NCBI GenBank assembly: GCA_910578115.1
Contig: CAJTPO010000011.1
Location: 49,417-113,416 of the forward strand
Direction: 5' to 3'
Length of the DNA stretch: 64,000 bases
DNA from: an uncultured Lachnospiraceae bacterium
GTDB taxonomy: Bacteria; Bacillota; Clostridia; Lachnospirales; Lachnospiraceae
In this document: positions 17,956 through 26,511 of the stretch, one piece after another
Numbering within the stretch: position 1 is the first letter of the stretch
Layout of the letters: every line of letters begins with the position of its first letter
Notes under the pieces: model-generated
The model's input: the letters and a program-made list of their open reading frames with translations, nothing else
The model's database searches: none
Told to the model about the DNA's origin: nothing
Position numbers and translations under genes: made by a program

Positions 17956-20900
17956 ATGGGAAACGTGAAGCGGGTTTATGTGGAGAAGAAGGAGCCTTTT
18001 GCGGTTAAGGCGAGGGAACTGAAGGAGGAGATCGGAAGCTATCTTGGAATCGGCGGGGTGCAGGATGTCCGCGTGTTTATCCGCTATGATGTGGAGAACC
18101 TTTCAGAGGAGGTTTATGAGAAGGCATGCAGGACGGTTTTCTCGGAACCGCCTGTGGATATTCTGTATGAAGAGACGATCGAGATCCCGGAAGACGGCAG
18201 AGTGTTCAGCGTGGAGTATCTGCCGGGGCAGTTTGACCAGCGGGCAGATTCCGCGGTACAGTGTGTGAAGTTTTTGAAAGAGGATGAAGAACCGATCATC
18301 AAAACAGCTGTTACTTATTTGATTACAGGTGTTATATCTGATGAGGAGCTTGAGCGGATCAAGGCTTACTGCATCAATCCGGTGGATTCCAGGCAGACGG
18401 ATATGGTAAAACCGGATACGTTGGTGACGGACTACGAGGAGCCGGCGGATGTATCGGTATTTACGGGATTCAAGGACATGGCGGAGGCGGAACTGAGAGA
18501 GTTGTATGGGTCCCTGGGGCTGGCCATGACCTTTAAGGATTTTCAGCATATACAGCGTTACTTTCAGGCAGAGGAGCATCGGGATCCGACGATGACGGAG
18601 ATTCGCGTGCTGGACACTTACTGGTCGGACCACTGCCGGCATACGACTTTTTCTACAGAATTAAAAGAGGTTACGTTCGGGGAAGGCTATTACGCGGAGC
18701 CGATCCGGAAGTCTTATGAGGACTATCTGGCTGTCAGACAGGAGATCTTCGGAGACAGACAGGACAAGTTCGTCTGTCTGATGGATCTGGCGCTGATGGC
18801 TATGCGCAAGTTGAAGAAAGACGGCAAACTGGAGGATATGGAGCAGTCTGACGAGATCAATGCCTGCTCGGTGGTGGTGCCGGTGGAGATGGATTACGGC
18901 GAGGGGCCGGTGACTGAGGAGTGGCTTGTCTTTTTTAAGAATGAGACCCATAACCATCCTACGGAGATTGAGCCTTTCGGCGGAGCGGCCACCTGTCTGG
19001 GCGGAGCGATCCGCGATCCGCTTTCCGGACGCGGTTATGTGTATCAGGCCATGCGGGTTACGGGGGCAGCTGACCCTACGGTGCCGGTGGCGGATACGTT
19101 GAAGGGCAAATTGTCCCAGAAGAAACTGGTGCGCGGGGCGGCCAGCGGATATTCTTCCTACGGGAATCAGATCGGTCTGGCGACGGGACTGGTGAAGGAG
19201 ATCTACCATCCCGATTATGTGGCGAAAAGGATGGAGATCGGTGCGGTTATGGGTGCGGCGCCGCGGAAGAATGTGATCCGTGAGACTTCCGATCCGGATG
19301 ATGTGATCATTCTCTTAGGCGGCAGGACGGGACGTGACGGCTGCGGCGGCGCCACGGGATCTTCCAAGGTACATACGGAAAGCTCCATCGAGACCTGCGG
19401 TGCCGAAGTGCAGAAGGGAAATGCGCCCACGGAGCGTAAGATCCAAAGATTGTTCCGTCGGGAGGAAGTGAGCAGGCTGATCAAGAAGTGTAACGATTTC
19501 GGCGCCGGCGGTGTGTCGGTGGCTATCGGGGAGCTGGCGGACGGTCTGGTGGTGGATCTGGATAAGGTGCCGAAGAAATATGCGGGTCTGGACGGCACGG
19601 AGCTGGCCATCTCCGAATCTCAGGAGCGTATGGCGGTGGTGGTTGCGCCGAAGGATGTGGAGGCCTTCCTGAGCTATGCCGCGGAGGAGAATCTGGAGGC
19701 TGTGGAAGTTGCGGTGGTGACGAAGGAGCCGCGGCTGGTGCTTAAGTGGCGCGGCAGAGAGATCGTGAATATCGCACGCGCTTTTCTGGATACCAACGGA
19801 GCCCATCAGGAGACGGCCGTCAGTGTGGATATGCCAAAGGAGAAGGAAAACTACCTGCGCAAGATCGCTGTGCCGGCGGTGGCACAGGCTGTTGCAGAGG
19901 GCGATGTGAAGAAGGCATGGCTCTCCTTATTGAGCGATTTGAATGTCTGTTCGCAAAAGGGGCTGGTGGAGATGTTCGACGCATCCATCGGAGCCGGCAG
20001 TGTTTATATGCCTTACGGCGGTAAATACCAGTTGACGGAGACCCAGGCGATGGTTGCCAAACTGCCTGTTTTAAAAGGGAAGACCGATACCGTGACGATG
20101 ATGAGTTACGGTTTTGATCCCTGTCTGTCCAGCTGGAGTCCGTACCACGGTGCAATCTATGCGGTGACGGAATCCATGGCAAAGATCGTGGCAAACGGTG
20201 GGGATTATAAGAAGATCCGCTTTACTTTCCAGGAATATTTCCGGCGGATGAGTGAGGAACCCGGTCGCTGGAGCCAGCCTTTTGCAGCGCTTTTAGGTGC
20301 TTATGATGCGCAGATGGGGTATGGACTGCCTTCCATTGGCGGTAAGGATTCCATGTCCGGCACGTTCAATGATATTGATGTGCCGCCCACGCTCGTTTCC
20401 TTTGCGGTGGATATCAGCAGACAGAAAGATATAGTGACGCCGGAATTGAAGAAGGCCGGTGATAAACTGGTACGTTTCTCTATCAGGAAAGATCAGTATG
20501 ACCTGCCGGTCTATGAAAATGTGATGCGGGTTTATGACAGCATCCTTAAGCTGATGGCCGAGAAGAAGATCACAGCGGCCTATGCGCTGGATGGGAAAGG
20601 CGTGGCGGCGGCGCTTGCAAAGATGGCTTTCGGTAATAAGTTGGGTGTGACGGTGGAAAGCAGTCTTGCAGCGGAGTCACTTTTTGATAACGGTCTTGGG
20701 GAGATTCTGGCGGAGATGCCTGCAGCGGCTGCGGAAGAGTTGTCTGCGATGGCGGCTGCGTTGAAATCGGATACGGCATCTGTAGCAGAAGCGGCAGGGG
20801 CAGGCCGGACGGCAGAAACTGCGACAGCACAGAAAGAGGCAGGATTCGATTTTGCGGTGGTCGGAACAGTCACGGAAGAACCCGTATTCCAATACGCAGA

Positions 20901-21846
20901 TGTGCAGATCACCATGGAGGAGGCGCTGGAGGCGTGGACCGGGAAGCTGGATAAGGTATTCCCGTATACGGCCGGCAAGGATAAGAGCGGTGTGGCTTCC
21001 GATCTGTATGAAGCAAAAGATATCTATGTATGTAAACATAAAGTCGCAAGACCGACCGTATTTATTCCGGTATTTCCGGGCACCAACTGTGAGTATGACA
21101 GCGCGGCGGCCTTTGAGCGGGCAGGTGCTGACGTGATCACCAAGGTGTTTAAGAACCTGACGGCAGAGGATATCCGGGAGAGTGTGGATGTGTTTGAGAA
21201 AGCCATTGCGCAGGCACAGATCATTATGTTCCCGGGCGGTTTCTCGGCGGGTGATGAGCCGGATGGTTCGGCCAAGTTTTTTGCCACTGCCTTTCAGAAT
21301 GAAAAGATGAAAGAAGCTGTCACACGTCTGCTGCAGGAACGGGACGGTTTGGCGCTGGGCATTTGTAACGGGTTCCAGGCGCTCATCAAGCTGGGACTGG
21401 TGCCTTACGGTGAGATCAGAGGGCAGAAAGCGGATTCGCCGACCCTGACTTTTAATACAATAAACCGTCATATCTCCAAGATGGTATATCTGAAGGTGGT
21501 TTCCAACAAGTCACCCTGGCTGCAGGGAGCGACTCTGGGGAATACTTATGTAAACCCGGCATCCCACGGGGAGGGACGCTTCGTTGCACCGCAGGAGTGG
21601 CTTGATAAGTTGTTCGCAAATGGACAGGTGGCGACACAGTACGCGGATCCGGAGGGTAATGTTTCCATGGACGAGGAGTGGAATATCAACGGTTCCTATG
21701 CTTCGATCGAGGGTATTACTTCTCCCGACGGACGCTGCTTTGGTAAGATGGCGCATTCGGAGCGAAGAGGAGAAGGCGTGGCTGTCAACATTTACGGCGA
21801 ACAGGATATGAAGATTTTTGAATCAGGGGTGGGGTATTTTAGATGA
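17956..21846 (+). CDS. purL: Phosphoribosylformylglycinamidine synthase, single-chain form
   Basis: 1296 aa from the ATG at 17956 (AAGGAG upstream), comparable to the large E. coli enzyme. It converts FGAR plus glutamine to FGAM in purine synthesis. In order: N-terminal PurS-like domain, linker, and two AIRS-type synthetase halves (WSDHCRHTTF, FKNETHNHPTEIEPFGGAATCLGG, SIGGKDSMSGTF). A fused class I glutaminase follows (FPGTNCEYDSA), with nucleophile Cys1137 in GICNGFQ and the His/Glu pair in ASHGEGR. Before the glutaminase, an Ala/Thr-rich stretch of about 45 residues looks like a flexible insertion. purC is 40 kb away. Confidence 0.97.
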   Translation: MGNVKRVYVEKKEPFAVKARELKEEIGSYLGIGGVQDVRVFIRYDVENLSEEVYEKACRTVFSEPPVDILYEETIEIPEDGRVFSVEYLPGQFDQRADSAVQCVKFLKEDEEPIIKTAVTYLITGVISDEELERIKAYCINPVDSRQTDMVKPDTLVTDYEEPADVSVFTGFKDMAEAELRELYGSLGLAMTFKDFQHIQRYFQAEEHRDPTMTEIRVLDTYWSDHCRHTTFSTELKEVTFGEGYYAEPIRKSYEDYLAVRQEIFGDRQDKFVCLMDLALMAMRKLKKDGKLEDMEQSDEINACSVVVPVEMDYGEGPVTEEWLVFFKNETHNHPTEIEPFGGAATCLGGAIRDPLSGRGYVYQAMRVTGAADPTVPVADTLKGKLSQKKLVRGAASGYSSYGNQIGLATGLVKEIYHPDYVAKRMEIGAVMGAAPRKNVIRETSDPDDVIILLGGRTGRDGCGGATGSSKVHTESSIETCGAEVQKGNAPTERKIQRLFRREEVSRLIKKCNDFGAGGVSVAIGELADGLVVDLDKVPKKYAGLDGTELAISESQERMAVVVAPKDVEAFLSYAAEENLEAVEVAVVTKEPRLVLKWRGREIVNIARAFLDTNGAHQETAVSVDMPKEKENYLRKIAVPAVAQAVAEGDVKKAWLSLLSDLNVCSQKGLVEMFDASIGAGSVYMPYGGKYQLTETQAMVAKLPVLKGKTDTVTMMSYGFDPCLSSWSPYHGAIYAVTESMAKIVANGGDYKKIRFTFQEYFRRMSEEPGRWSQPFAALLGAYDAQMGYGLPSIGGKDSMSGTFNDIDVPPTLVSFAVDISRQKDIVTPELKKAGDKLVRFSIRKDQYDLPVYENVMRVYDSILKLMAEKKITAAYALDGKGVAAALAKMAFGNKLGVTVESSLAAESLFDNGLGEILAEMPAAAAEELSAMAAALKSDTASVAEAAGAGRTAETATAQKEAGFDFAVVGTVTEEPVFQYADVQITMEEALEAWTGKLDKVFPYTAGKDKSGVASDLYEAKDIYVCKHKVARPTVFIPVFPGTNCEYDSAAAFERAGADVITKVFKNLTAEDIRESVDVFEKAIAQAQIIMFPGGFSAGDEPDGSAKFFATAFQNEKMKEAVTRLLQERDGLALGICNGFQALIKLGLVPYGEIRGQKADSPTLTFNTINRHISKMVYLKVVSNKSPWLQGATLGNTYVNPASHGEGRFVAPQEWLDKLFANGQVATQYADPEGNVSMDEEWNINGSYASIEGITSPDGRCFGKMAHSERRGEGVAVNIYGEQDMKIFESGVGYFR

Positions 21847-21903
21847 AGCCTTTGTGCGGTTATTAACGGCCGTTTGTAGTGGTTGGGGAAAGGACTGGAT
21901 ATA

Positions 21904-22671
21904 TTGAGGACAGTTGGGATTGGTAGACAGGATTTCGAGAAGATCAGAGTGCATCATAATTTCTATGTGGATAAGACTGATCTGATCAGACAGTGGTGGG
22001 AGGCGGATGATGATGTGACGCTGGTCACCAGGCCGCGGCGTTTCGGAAAGACACTGAACATGAGTATGCTGGAGAAATTTTTCTCTTTGGAATATGCGGG
22101 CAGGAGTGAGCTTTTTGAGGGATTGTTTATTTGGCAGGAGGAAAAGTATCGCAGACTGCAGGGAACCTATCCTGTCCTTTTTATGAGCTTTGCCAATGTG
22201 AAGGAGACAGATTTTGCTTCGGCTCGCAGGAAAATCTGTCAACTGATCGCCGATGTATATGCCCGGTATTCTTTTCTGCTGGAAGAGGGCGGTCTGGCCG
22301 GAGCGGAAAGAGAGACTTTTCTCAGAAAAAATGTGAATATGGATGATGTGGATGCCACATTGGCTCTTGGGCAGCTTTCTCATTATCTGTCCCGCTATTA
22401 TGGCAGAAATGTGATCCTACTGCTGGATGAGTATGACACGCCTATGCAGGAAGCGTATGTTAATGGTTACTGGGAGGAACTGATCAGCTTTATCAGAAAT
22501 CTGTTTAATGCTACTTTCAAAACAAATCCCTGTTTTGAGCGTGCTTTTATGACAGGAATTGCCAGGGTGAGTAAAGAATCTTTCTTTTCTGATCCGAATA
22601 ATCTTGAGGTCATAACGACAACCTCTGACAAATATGCGGATTGCTTTGGTTTCACGGAGGAGGAAGTATGA
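21904..22671 (+). pseudogene. AAA-ATPase-like protein, N-terminal part of a broken gene
   Basis: 255 aa from TTG 21904 (GGGGAAAGGA nine bases upstream). It matches the AAA-ATPase_like/PD-(D/E)XK family common in Clostridia: TVGIGRQDFEKIR start, VDKTDLI, P-loop-like RPRRFGKT, Walker B VILLLDEYDTP and sensor TGIARVSKES. It stops at FTEEEV, where intact members continue through a YDGF-containing segment of several dozen residues into the second half. The second half follows in another frame at 22668, so a deletion plus frameshift split the gene. Confidence 0.75.
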
Positions 22672-23426
22672 AATCTACCTTTGAAAAATTGATTCAGGGG
22701 GAGTCTTTTCGAACCGAGTTAGATGAACAGATCGTATATGAGTTGATAGACCGTAATGAGCAGGCGGTATGGAGTCTGCTGCTTGCCAGTGGATGCCTTA
22801 AAGTAAAAAGATATAATGAGTATATGTCACAATTCGGGGAGTGGAAGCAGGAGTACGAACTGGAACTGACTAACTTTGAAGTGAAGACGATGTTCCGTGG
22901 TATGATCAGAAAATGGTTTCATGATGTGAGATCTGATTATAATGATTTCATCAAAGCGTTGTTGAGTGATGATGTGCGCATGATGAATACGTACATGAAC
23001 AAAATAACACTGGAAATGTTCAGTTATTTTGATACAGGGAAGAGGGCTTCCGGGGCAGAACCGGAGCGCTTCTACCATGATTTTGTTCTGGGACTGATGG
23101 TGGACCTGGCAGACAGATATATGATTACGTCAAACCGGGAAAGTGGTTTCGGTCGGTATGACATTATGCTGGAACCCAGGACAGGGCAGCCCTGCACATA
23201 TGATGCTGTTATCATAGAGTTTAAGGTACAGGCCGAGGAGGAAAAGGAGCTTTCAGATACCGTACAGGAAGCGTTACGGCAGATATGGGAACGGAATTAT
23301 AATGCGGAGCTGACGGCAAAAGGCATTCCGGAAGCAAAGATACGAAACTATGGGTTTGCCTTTTGTGGAAAGCAGGTATTGATTGGCGGAGGAAAGATCC
23401 TTTGCAGGAGGTCTTTTGCCTTTTGA
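22668..23426 (+). pseudogene. PD-(D/E)XK nuclease domain, C-terminal part of the same broken gene
   Basis: 252 aa if translated from the ATG at 22668, which overlaps the upstream stop as ATGA and has GAGGAGGAAG just before it, so it could be translationally coupled. It begins in what is normally the middle of the family (LIQGESFRTELDEQIVYELID, then AVWSLLLASGCLKV). It carries the nuclease motif GFGRYDIML...AVIIEFK and ends with the usual GFAFCGKQVLIGG. Both halves are otherwise well preserved, so two-chain function is possible but unproven. Confidence 0.7.
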
Positions 23427-23526
23427 AAAAGTTGTTATGGAAGCGTTATATTTAATAGGTATATATAGGAATTGTTTGAAACGTCATTTATAAGAGACAT
23501 GTAGAAGGTTACCGCGGAGGACGGCT

Positions 23527-25023
23527 ATGGATACGGAAAGAGAAGGAGCAGCGATTGAGATGACACAGCAGGAAGCGGCTGAGAAGAATACGGCGGAAAA
23601 CAGAGAGGATTCCATACGCAGGGAATATGGGTTTGCGCCGGACGTAAAGTTGAAAGAGTGTAGATTTTGTTGTGTGATGATACCGAAGAAGGCCAAAGTC
23701 TGTCCGAACTGCAGGATGAGTCTGAAACGGCACTGGTTCCGTAATCTGGTGGCGGCGGTCTTTGCGGTGGCGGTGATCGGGGGTGGCGGGTATTACCTGT
23801 CAGAGCACTGGGGTATTATGAAAGATGCCGTAGCGTCGGTATGGAGAGCACAGAACGGGTCGGCAGTGCCGGTCATGTCGGTGACCACCGTAGATACTGC
23901 AGAGATGGCGGCCAATGCGGCTGCTGTGGGGCCTGCTGAAGTAACAAGTCTGTCGGAAGCTGAATTGGGTCAGACAGTGGATTTGGTTCAGGCAGCGGAA
24001 AGCACCGGGAATCAGACAGATCATGAGTCAAAGACGGCAAATGCAGTAAATACGGAAAATACGGGAAACCAGACAGAAGCATTGGCAGGGAAAGCGGAGC
24101 AGGCGGCAGGTACAGAGGGTAAGGAAGAGCCTGAAAGTAGTACGGATGCGGAGAGCAGCGTAAGTACAGATCGTAAGACAGATGCAGAACGTATGACAGA
24201 AACAGAGGACGGTGCGGATCCGGAGAGCAGCCTGGACGCAGAGACAGCAAACAGCCGCAAATCTGCAACGGACGGGGGCGACGGGAAGTCGACAGAAGCA
24301 GCTGCTGGCGGCGCAGAGGATGAAAAAGATGCCGGAACCAGAGAAGATTCCGAAGACAGAATAGAGTCTGAAACCAGAAAAGATACAGAGAATGCAGACC
24401 GGGCAGAAGAGCAGAAGGACGTAGAAGACAAGACAGATCACTCTGCAGAAGAAGAGACGGCAGCAGAAAACGAAGCAGTAAGCAGTGCGGCGCAAAAGGC
24501 TGAGAAAAAGGGCGCAGAAGCCGACGATGAAGCAGACAGAAACGGTACAGCCGATAGCCGTTCGAAAGAGAATACGGCAAAAAAGGACGGCGGTCTGACA
24601 GAAGAAGAGGCAGCAGACACCGAGAAGCAGGAGACTGCCGTTTCGGCAAAGGACATGGACAGGCAGGAACAGGAGTATCGTGAGGAATGTACCACAGTGA
24701 GCTACAAAGCGATGCTCAGAGATACAGAGAGCTGTCTGGATACGGCGCTTACCATGGAGGTACAGGTAGTTTGTCAGGTGAATGGCGGATTGTTTGATGA
24801 TAACATCTACTATTTATGTAAGGCGGAAGATGGAAATAATATCACACGTTATTATATTGTCAGGGATGACAGGGAAGCGGACGATACGCTTATTCTGGAA
24901 GGGGACATGCTTACCGTGTTTGGACAGCTGTTTGGAACCTGCAAGATTCCGGCGGATCTGATCGAAACGAGACCTGTTGTACCGGCTGTTTCGATGCTGT
25001 ATTATGATCTGACAGGTGAATAA
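23527..25023 (+). CDS. Zinc-ribbon membrane protein with long acidic tether
   Basis: 498 aa. A zinc ribbon with two CxxC pairs (CRFC...CPNC, residues ~46-62) is followed by one TM helix (~70-90, NLVAAVFAVAVIGGGGYYL). Then come about 280 residues dominated by Glu, Asp, Ala, Thr, Ser and Lys, and a folded C-terminal domain of about 115 residues (TTVSYKAMLRDTE...VVCQVNGG...LEGDMLTVFGQLFGTC) that looks OB-fold-like. With the ribbon inside, the C-terminal domain would face outside on a disordered tether. The exact function is unknown. Confidence 0.8.
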   Translation: MDTEREGAAIEMTQQEAAEKNTAENREDSIRREYGFAPDVKLKECRFCCVMIPKKAKVCPNCRMSLKRHWFRNLVAAVFAVAVIGGGGYYLSEHWGIMKDAVASVWRAQNGSAVPVMSVTTVDTAEMAANAAAVGPAEVTSLSEAELGQTVDLVQAAESTGNQTDHESKTANAVNTENTGNQTEALAGKAEQAAGTEGKEEPESSTDAESSVSTDRKTDAERMTETEDGADPESSLDAETANSRKSATDGGDGKSTEAAAGGAEDEKDAGTREDSEDRIESETRKDTENADRAEEQKDVEDKTDHSAEEETAAENEAVSSAAQKAEKKGAEADDEADRNGTADSRSKENTAKKDGGLTEEEAADTEKQETAVSAKDMDRQEQEYREECTTVSYKAMLRDTESCLDTALTMEVQVVCQVNGGLFDDNIYYLCKAEDGNNITRYYIVRDDREADDTLILEGDMLTVFGQLFGTCKIPADLIETRPVVPAVSMLYYDLTGE

Positions 25024-25080
25024 CACAAAAAGATTTTTCTGTGGTTTCCACGGAACACGCTCCGGTCAGAAAAGAAAGAA

Positions 25081-25109
25081 TTGAACGAGTGAAACTCCTG
25101 TGCTATAAT
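25081..25109 (+). promoter_or_regulatory. Promoter of carA-carB
   Basis: TTGAAC (25081-25086), 17-bp spacer, TATAAT (25104-25109) with the extended -10 TGC before it. The leader of about 55 nt is too short for a PyrR or other attenuator. Confidence 0.75.
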
Positions 25110-25171
25110 GAAGCGATTATGCGAAGAATAGTAAGATTTTAGATATCGTTTGAGAGGAAACAGGTGACAGG

Positions 25172-26365
25172 ATGAAAGCTTTCTTAATTTTGGAAGACGG
25201 GACTCTTTTTGAAGGAATCCACATCGGCGCTGAGAAGGAGATCGTCAGTGAGATCGTGTTCAACACGTCGATGGCTGGATATCTGGAAGTGCTGACGGAT
25301 CCGTCTTATGCCGGACAGGCTGTCTGCATGACGTATCCGTTGATCGGTAATTACGGCATCTGTAAGGATGACATGGAGTCGGGCAGGCCCTGGCCGGACG
25401 GGTTTATCGTTCGGGAATTGAGCCGTATTCCCAGTAATTTCCGGTGTGACATGACGATTCAGCAGTTTCTTGAAGAAAACGGTATTCCCGGTATCGCGGG
25501 GATCGACACGAGGGCGCTTACCAGGATCCTTCGGGAAAAAGGTACGATGAACGGCATGATCACCACCAACGAGAAATATGATCTGGAAGATATCCTTCCG
25601 AAACTAAAGGCGTATACGACCGGCAAGGTAGTTGATCTTGTGACCTGCCGGGAGAAATATACGTTGTCTGCCGCACAGGACTTATCAGATAATGGTCCGG
25701 TCTCCGGAAGTTCCCAATTTAAAAAAGAAGCATATGAGAGTGGTATACGGGAGAAGAAGCCCAGCATGGTCCGTGAACTGACGGGCAGGGGGTTAAAAGT
25801 CGCGCTGTTGGATCTGGGTGCGAAGGATAATATCGCCAGGTCTTTGGCTGCCAGAGGGTGTGAAGTGACGGTCTATCCGGCTTTTACGACGGCCCAGGAG
25901 ATCATTGACGCGAAACCGGACGGCATTATGCTGAGCAATGGCCCGGGTGACCCGAAGGAGTGCACGGAGGTAATCGAGCAGATCAAGAAGCTGTATGATA
26001 CGGATATCACGATCTTTGCGATCTGCCTTGGGCATCAGCTGATGGCGCTGGCCACCGGAGCGGATACTTATAAGATGAAATACGGCCACAGAGGCGGCAA
26101 TCATCCGGTGAAGGATTTGGAGACAGGCAGGGTCTATATTTCCTCTCAGAATCATGGCTATGTGGTGGATATGAAGAAGTTGGATCCCAGGGTGGCGGTG
26201 CCTGCTTTTGTGAATGTCAATGACGGGACCAACGAGGGACTTTCCTACACCGGCAAGCATATCTTTACGGTGCAGTTTCATCCGGAAGCATGCCCGGGAC
26301 CCCAGGATTCCGGAGAGTTGTTTGAACGGTTTATCAAAATGATGCGGAGGGGTAAGGCTGAATAA
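25172..26365 (+). CDS. carA: Carbamoyl-phosphate synthase small subunit (glutaminase)
   Basis: 397 aa. It hydrolyses glutamine to feed ammonia to CarB for arginine and pyrimidine synthesis. The N-terminal domain is standard (LEDGTLFEGIHIG, STRMAGY-like NTSMAGYLEVLTDPSYAGQ). The C-terminal class I glutaminase has nucleophile Cys285 in AICLGHQLMAL and the HPEACPGP His/Glu. Between the domains (residues ~165-205) is an insertion with little conservation (LSAAQDLSDNGPVSGSSQF), making it longer than the usual ~355-380 residues. Confidence 0.96.
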   Translation: MKAFLILEDGTLFEGIHIGAEKEIVSEIVFNTSMAGYLEVLTDPSYAGQAVCMTYPLIGNYGICKDDMESGRPWPDGFIVRELSRIPSNFRCDMTIQQFLEENGIPGIAGIDTRALTRILREKGTMNGMITTNEKYDLEDILPKLKAYTTGKVVDLVTCREKYTLSAAQDLSDNGPVSGSSQFKKEAYESGIREKKPSMVRELTGRGLKVALLDLGAKDNIARSLAARGCEVTVYPAFTTAQEIIDAKPDGIMLSNGPGDPKECTEVIEQIKKLYDTDITIFAICLGHQLMALATGADTYKMKYGHRGGNHPVKDLETGRVYISSQNHGYVVDMKKLDPRVAVPAFVNVNDGTNEGLSYTGKHIFTVQFHPEACPGPQDSGELFERFIKMMRRGKAE

Positions 26366-26377
26366 ATTCTCTGAAAG

Positions 26378-26422
26378 AGCAATTTAGTTCAGCAAACTGA
26401 ACAAGTTCAGTTAGAGTTTGTG
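26378..26422. repeat. 45-bp palindromic repeat, copy B
   Basis: 42/45 identical to 13079-13123, in the carA-carB gap. Further inverted repeats follow: GAGTTTGTG (26414-26422) with CACAAACTC (26432-26440), and an 11-bp palindrome GAGCAGAATTT/AAATTCTGCTC at 26451-26473. Confidence 0.75.
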
Positions 26423-26511
26423 CCGGAGCGTCACAAACTCCTTGATCGCAGAGCAGAATTTTAAATTCTGCTCGCGTTCTCAGCGTAAAACGCTTCGGAA
26501 TGGAGGAAAGA

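Noticed and set aside
23873..24649. Long Leu/Pro/Ser-rich minus-strand frames opposite the acidic tether gene
   Set aside because: Composition follows directly from the complement of Glu/Ala/Asp-rich codons; no ribosome site or promoter.
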